DNA of 13,710 nucleotides, from assembly GCA_034408875.1 (NCBI GenBank), contig JAWXCJ010000076.1, positions 1-13,710 of the forward strand, in the 5' to 3' direction. The notes below the pieces were generated by a model. It ran no database searches. It was given only the letters and a program-made list of their open reading frames with translations, and was not told the origin of the DNA. A program made the position numbers and the translations under genes. Positions within the stretch are counted from its first letter, which is position 1. Each line of letters opens with the position of its first letter. The stretch is from JANNHK01 sp034408875 (GTDB lineage Bacteria; Actinomycetota; Acidimicrobiia; IMCC26256; PALSA-610). This document shows, in pieces, positions 13,345 to 13,710 of this stretch.

Positions 13345-13674
13345 GTGGACGAACAGAGTCTGGGTCCCGAGCTCGTGGTCACCACCACGGCCGAAGGCGA
13401 TCGCACCGTCGTCTCGATCAAGGGCGAGATCGACGCCTACACAGCTCCGGGGCTCGAGGAACGCATCGCGAGCCTTGTCTCCGACGGGGCGAACGACATC
13501 GTCCTCGACCTGTCCGAAACCGGATTCATCGACTCGTCGGGGCTGCGAGCGATTCTGACGTCACAGCGCCGGTTGCGCGACGGCAACGGCGAACTGCGCC
13601 TGCGCAACGCCAGCGAACCCGTCACACGCCTGCTCGACATCTCCGGGCTCGCGGAGCACTTCACGACCGAGTGA
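13345..13674 (+). CDS. STAS-domain anti-sigma-factor antagonist (SpoIIAA/RsbV type)
   Basis: Proteins of this family bind an anti-sigma kinase and release the sigma factor; they are switched off by phosphorylation of a serine. The 109-aa product is a single STAS domain. LVVTTTAEGDRTVVSIKGEIDAYTAPGLEERI covers the first strands, and IVLDLSETGFID63-S64-S65-G66LRAIL carries the phospho-acceptor site (S64 at the position of SpoIIAA S58). The C-terminal LLDISGLAEHF is also typical. GTG 13345 is supported by GAAGGG (13331-13336) 8 nt upstream, and the length equals the family norm. A GTTT-N17-GGGTA promoter candidate lies ~60 nt upstream, which fits the positive autoregulation known for rsbV-sigB loci. 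No sigma factor or kinase gene is inside the window; one may follow to the right. Confidence 0.9.
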   Translation: MDEQSLGPELVVTTTAEGDRTVVSIKGEIDAYTAPGLEERIASLVSDGANDIVLDLSETGFIDSSGLRAILTSQRRLRDGNGELRLRNASEPVTRLLDISGLAEHFTTE

Positions 13675-13710
13675 TCTCGGTCCGCTCCTTCACCGCCGCA
13701 ATCGCGTCGG
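13671..13710 (+). CDS. Possible 5' end of the next gene (partial)
   Basis: GTG 13671 overlaps the STAS stop as GTGA and opens a frame, MISVRSFTAAIAS, that continues past the window edge. STAS genes are often followed by a HATPase-type anti-sigma kinase gene, and this N-terminus would not contradict one, but 13 residues are too few to say. The minus strand is also open here: a frame entering from the right edge ends ...AAVKERTEITRS at TGA 13663-13661, overlapping the STAS 3' end. Only one of the two is likely real. Confidence 0.25.
   Translation, partial: MISVRSFTAAIAS

Overview
The window is GC-rich, densely coded DNA with short intergenic gaps and frequent GTG starts. Several genes have a TAnnnT -10 hexamer 6-8 nt before the start codon and no Shine-Dalgarno (SD) sequence, which suggests leaderless mRNAs. 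Together with GTT(T)-N14-17-GGGTA stress-type promoters, a PPOX/F420-type oxidoreductase, a CoA-ligase/CoA-transferase pair and an aerobic acyl desaturase, this points to an actinomycetote. Acidimicrobiia is plausible, but the assignment is inferred from composition and gene types only. I see no tRNA, rRNA, CRISPR array, transposase or phage gene.

Layout. Positions 1-263 hold the 5' stub of a macrodomain gene, then a perfect 22-bp hairpin. Positions 264-1080 (minus) encode two small membrane proteins, a DUF454/YbaN-type protein and a conserved three-helix protein. Positions 1203-2875 (plus) are rpiA and a short-form 6-phosphogluconate dehydrogenase, a compact pentose-phosphate operon. Positions 2878-2991 (minus) keep only the last ~37 codons of a VOC/PhnB-like gene. 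Positions 2992-3891 (minus) are an acyl-CoA desaturase behind an 18-bp palindromic operator. Positions 3974-5377 (minus, acyl-CoA ligase) and 5402-6652 (plus, CaiB/BaiF CoA-transferase) diverge from a 24-bp gap whose two -10 elements overlap. Positions 6656-6841 (minus) encode a 61-aa orphan, 6933-8030 (plus) a 365-aa AttH/CrtC-like protein, and 8031-8516 (minus) a PPOX-fold flavin/F420 protein. Positions 8517-8768 are non-coding, with a hairpin and a stress-type promoter. Positions 8769-9812 (minus) are a YihY/BrkB membrane protein, diverging from 9856-11301 (plus), a LigD-type phosphoesterase-ligase. Positions 11394-12514 (plus) encode a 69-aa acidic protein and a DUF2231-Rieske membrane protein. 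Positions 12516-13214 (minus) are an MgtC/SapB protein, diverging from 13345-13674 (plus), a STAS anti-sigma-factor antagonist.

How it fits together. There are two themes. The first is central carbon and lipid metabolism: rpiA-gnd would give ribose phosphate and NADPH, and the ligase, CoA-transferase and desaturase act on acyl-CoAs. The second is a possible general-stress group on the right. Promoter-like matches to the SigB/SigF class (GTT(T), 14-17 nt, GGGTA) lie before the STAS regulator, the 69-aa/Rieske operon, the LigD-type ligase, mgtC (one mismatch) and the FDOR gene. That suggests a local stress regulon next to a component of its own partner-switching control. This second theme is read from short motifs and is a hypothesis.
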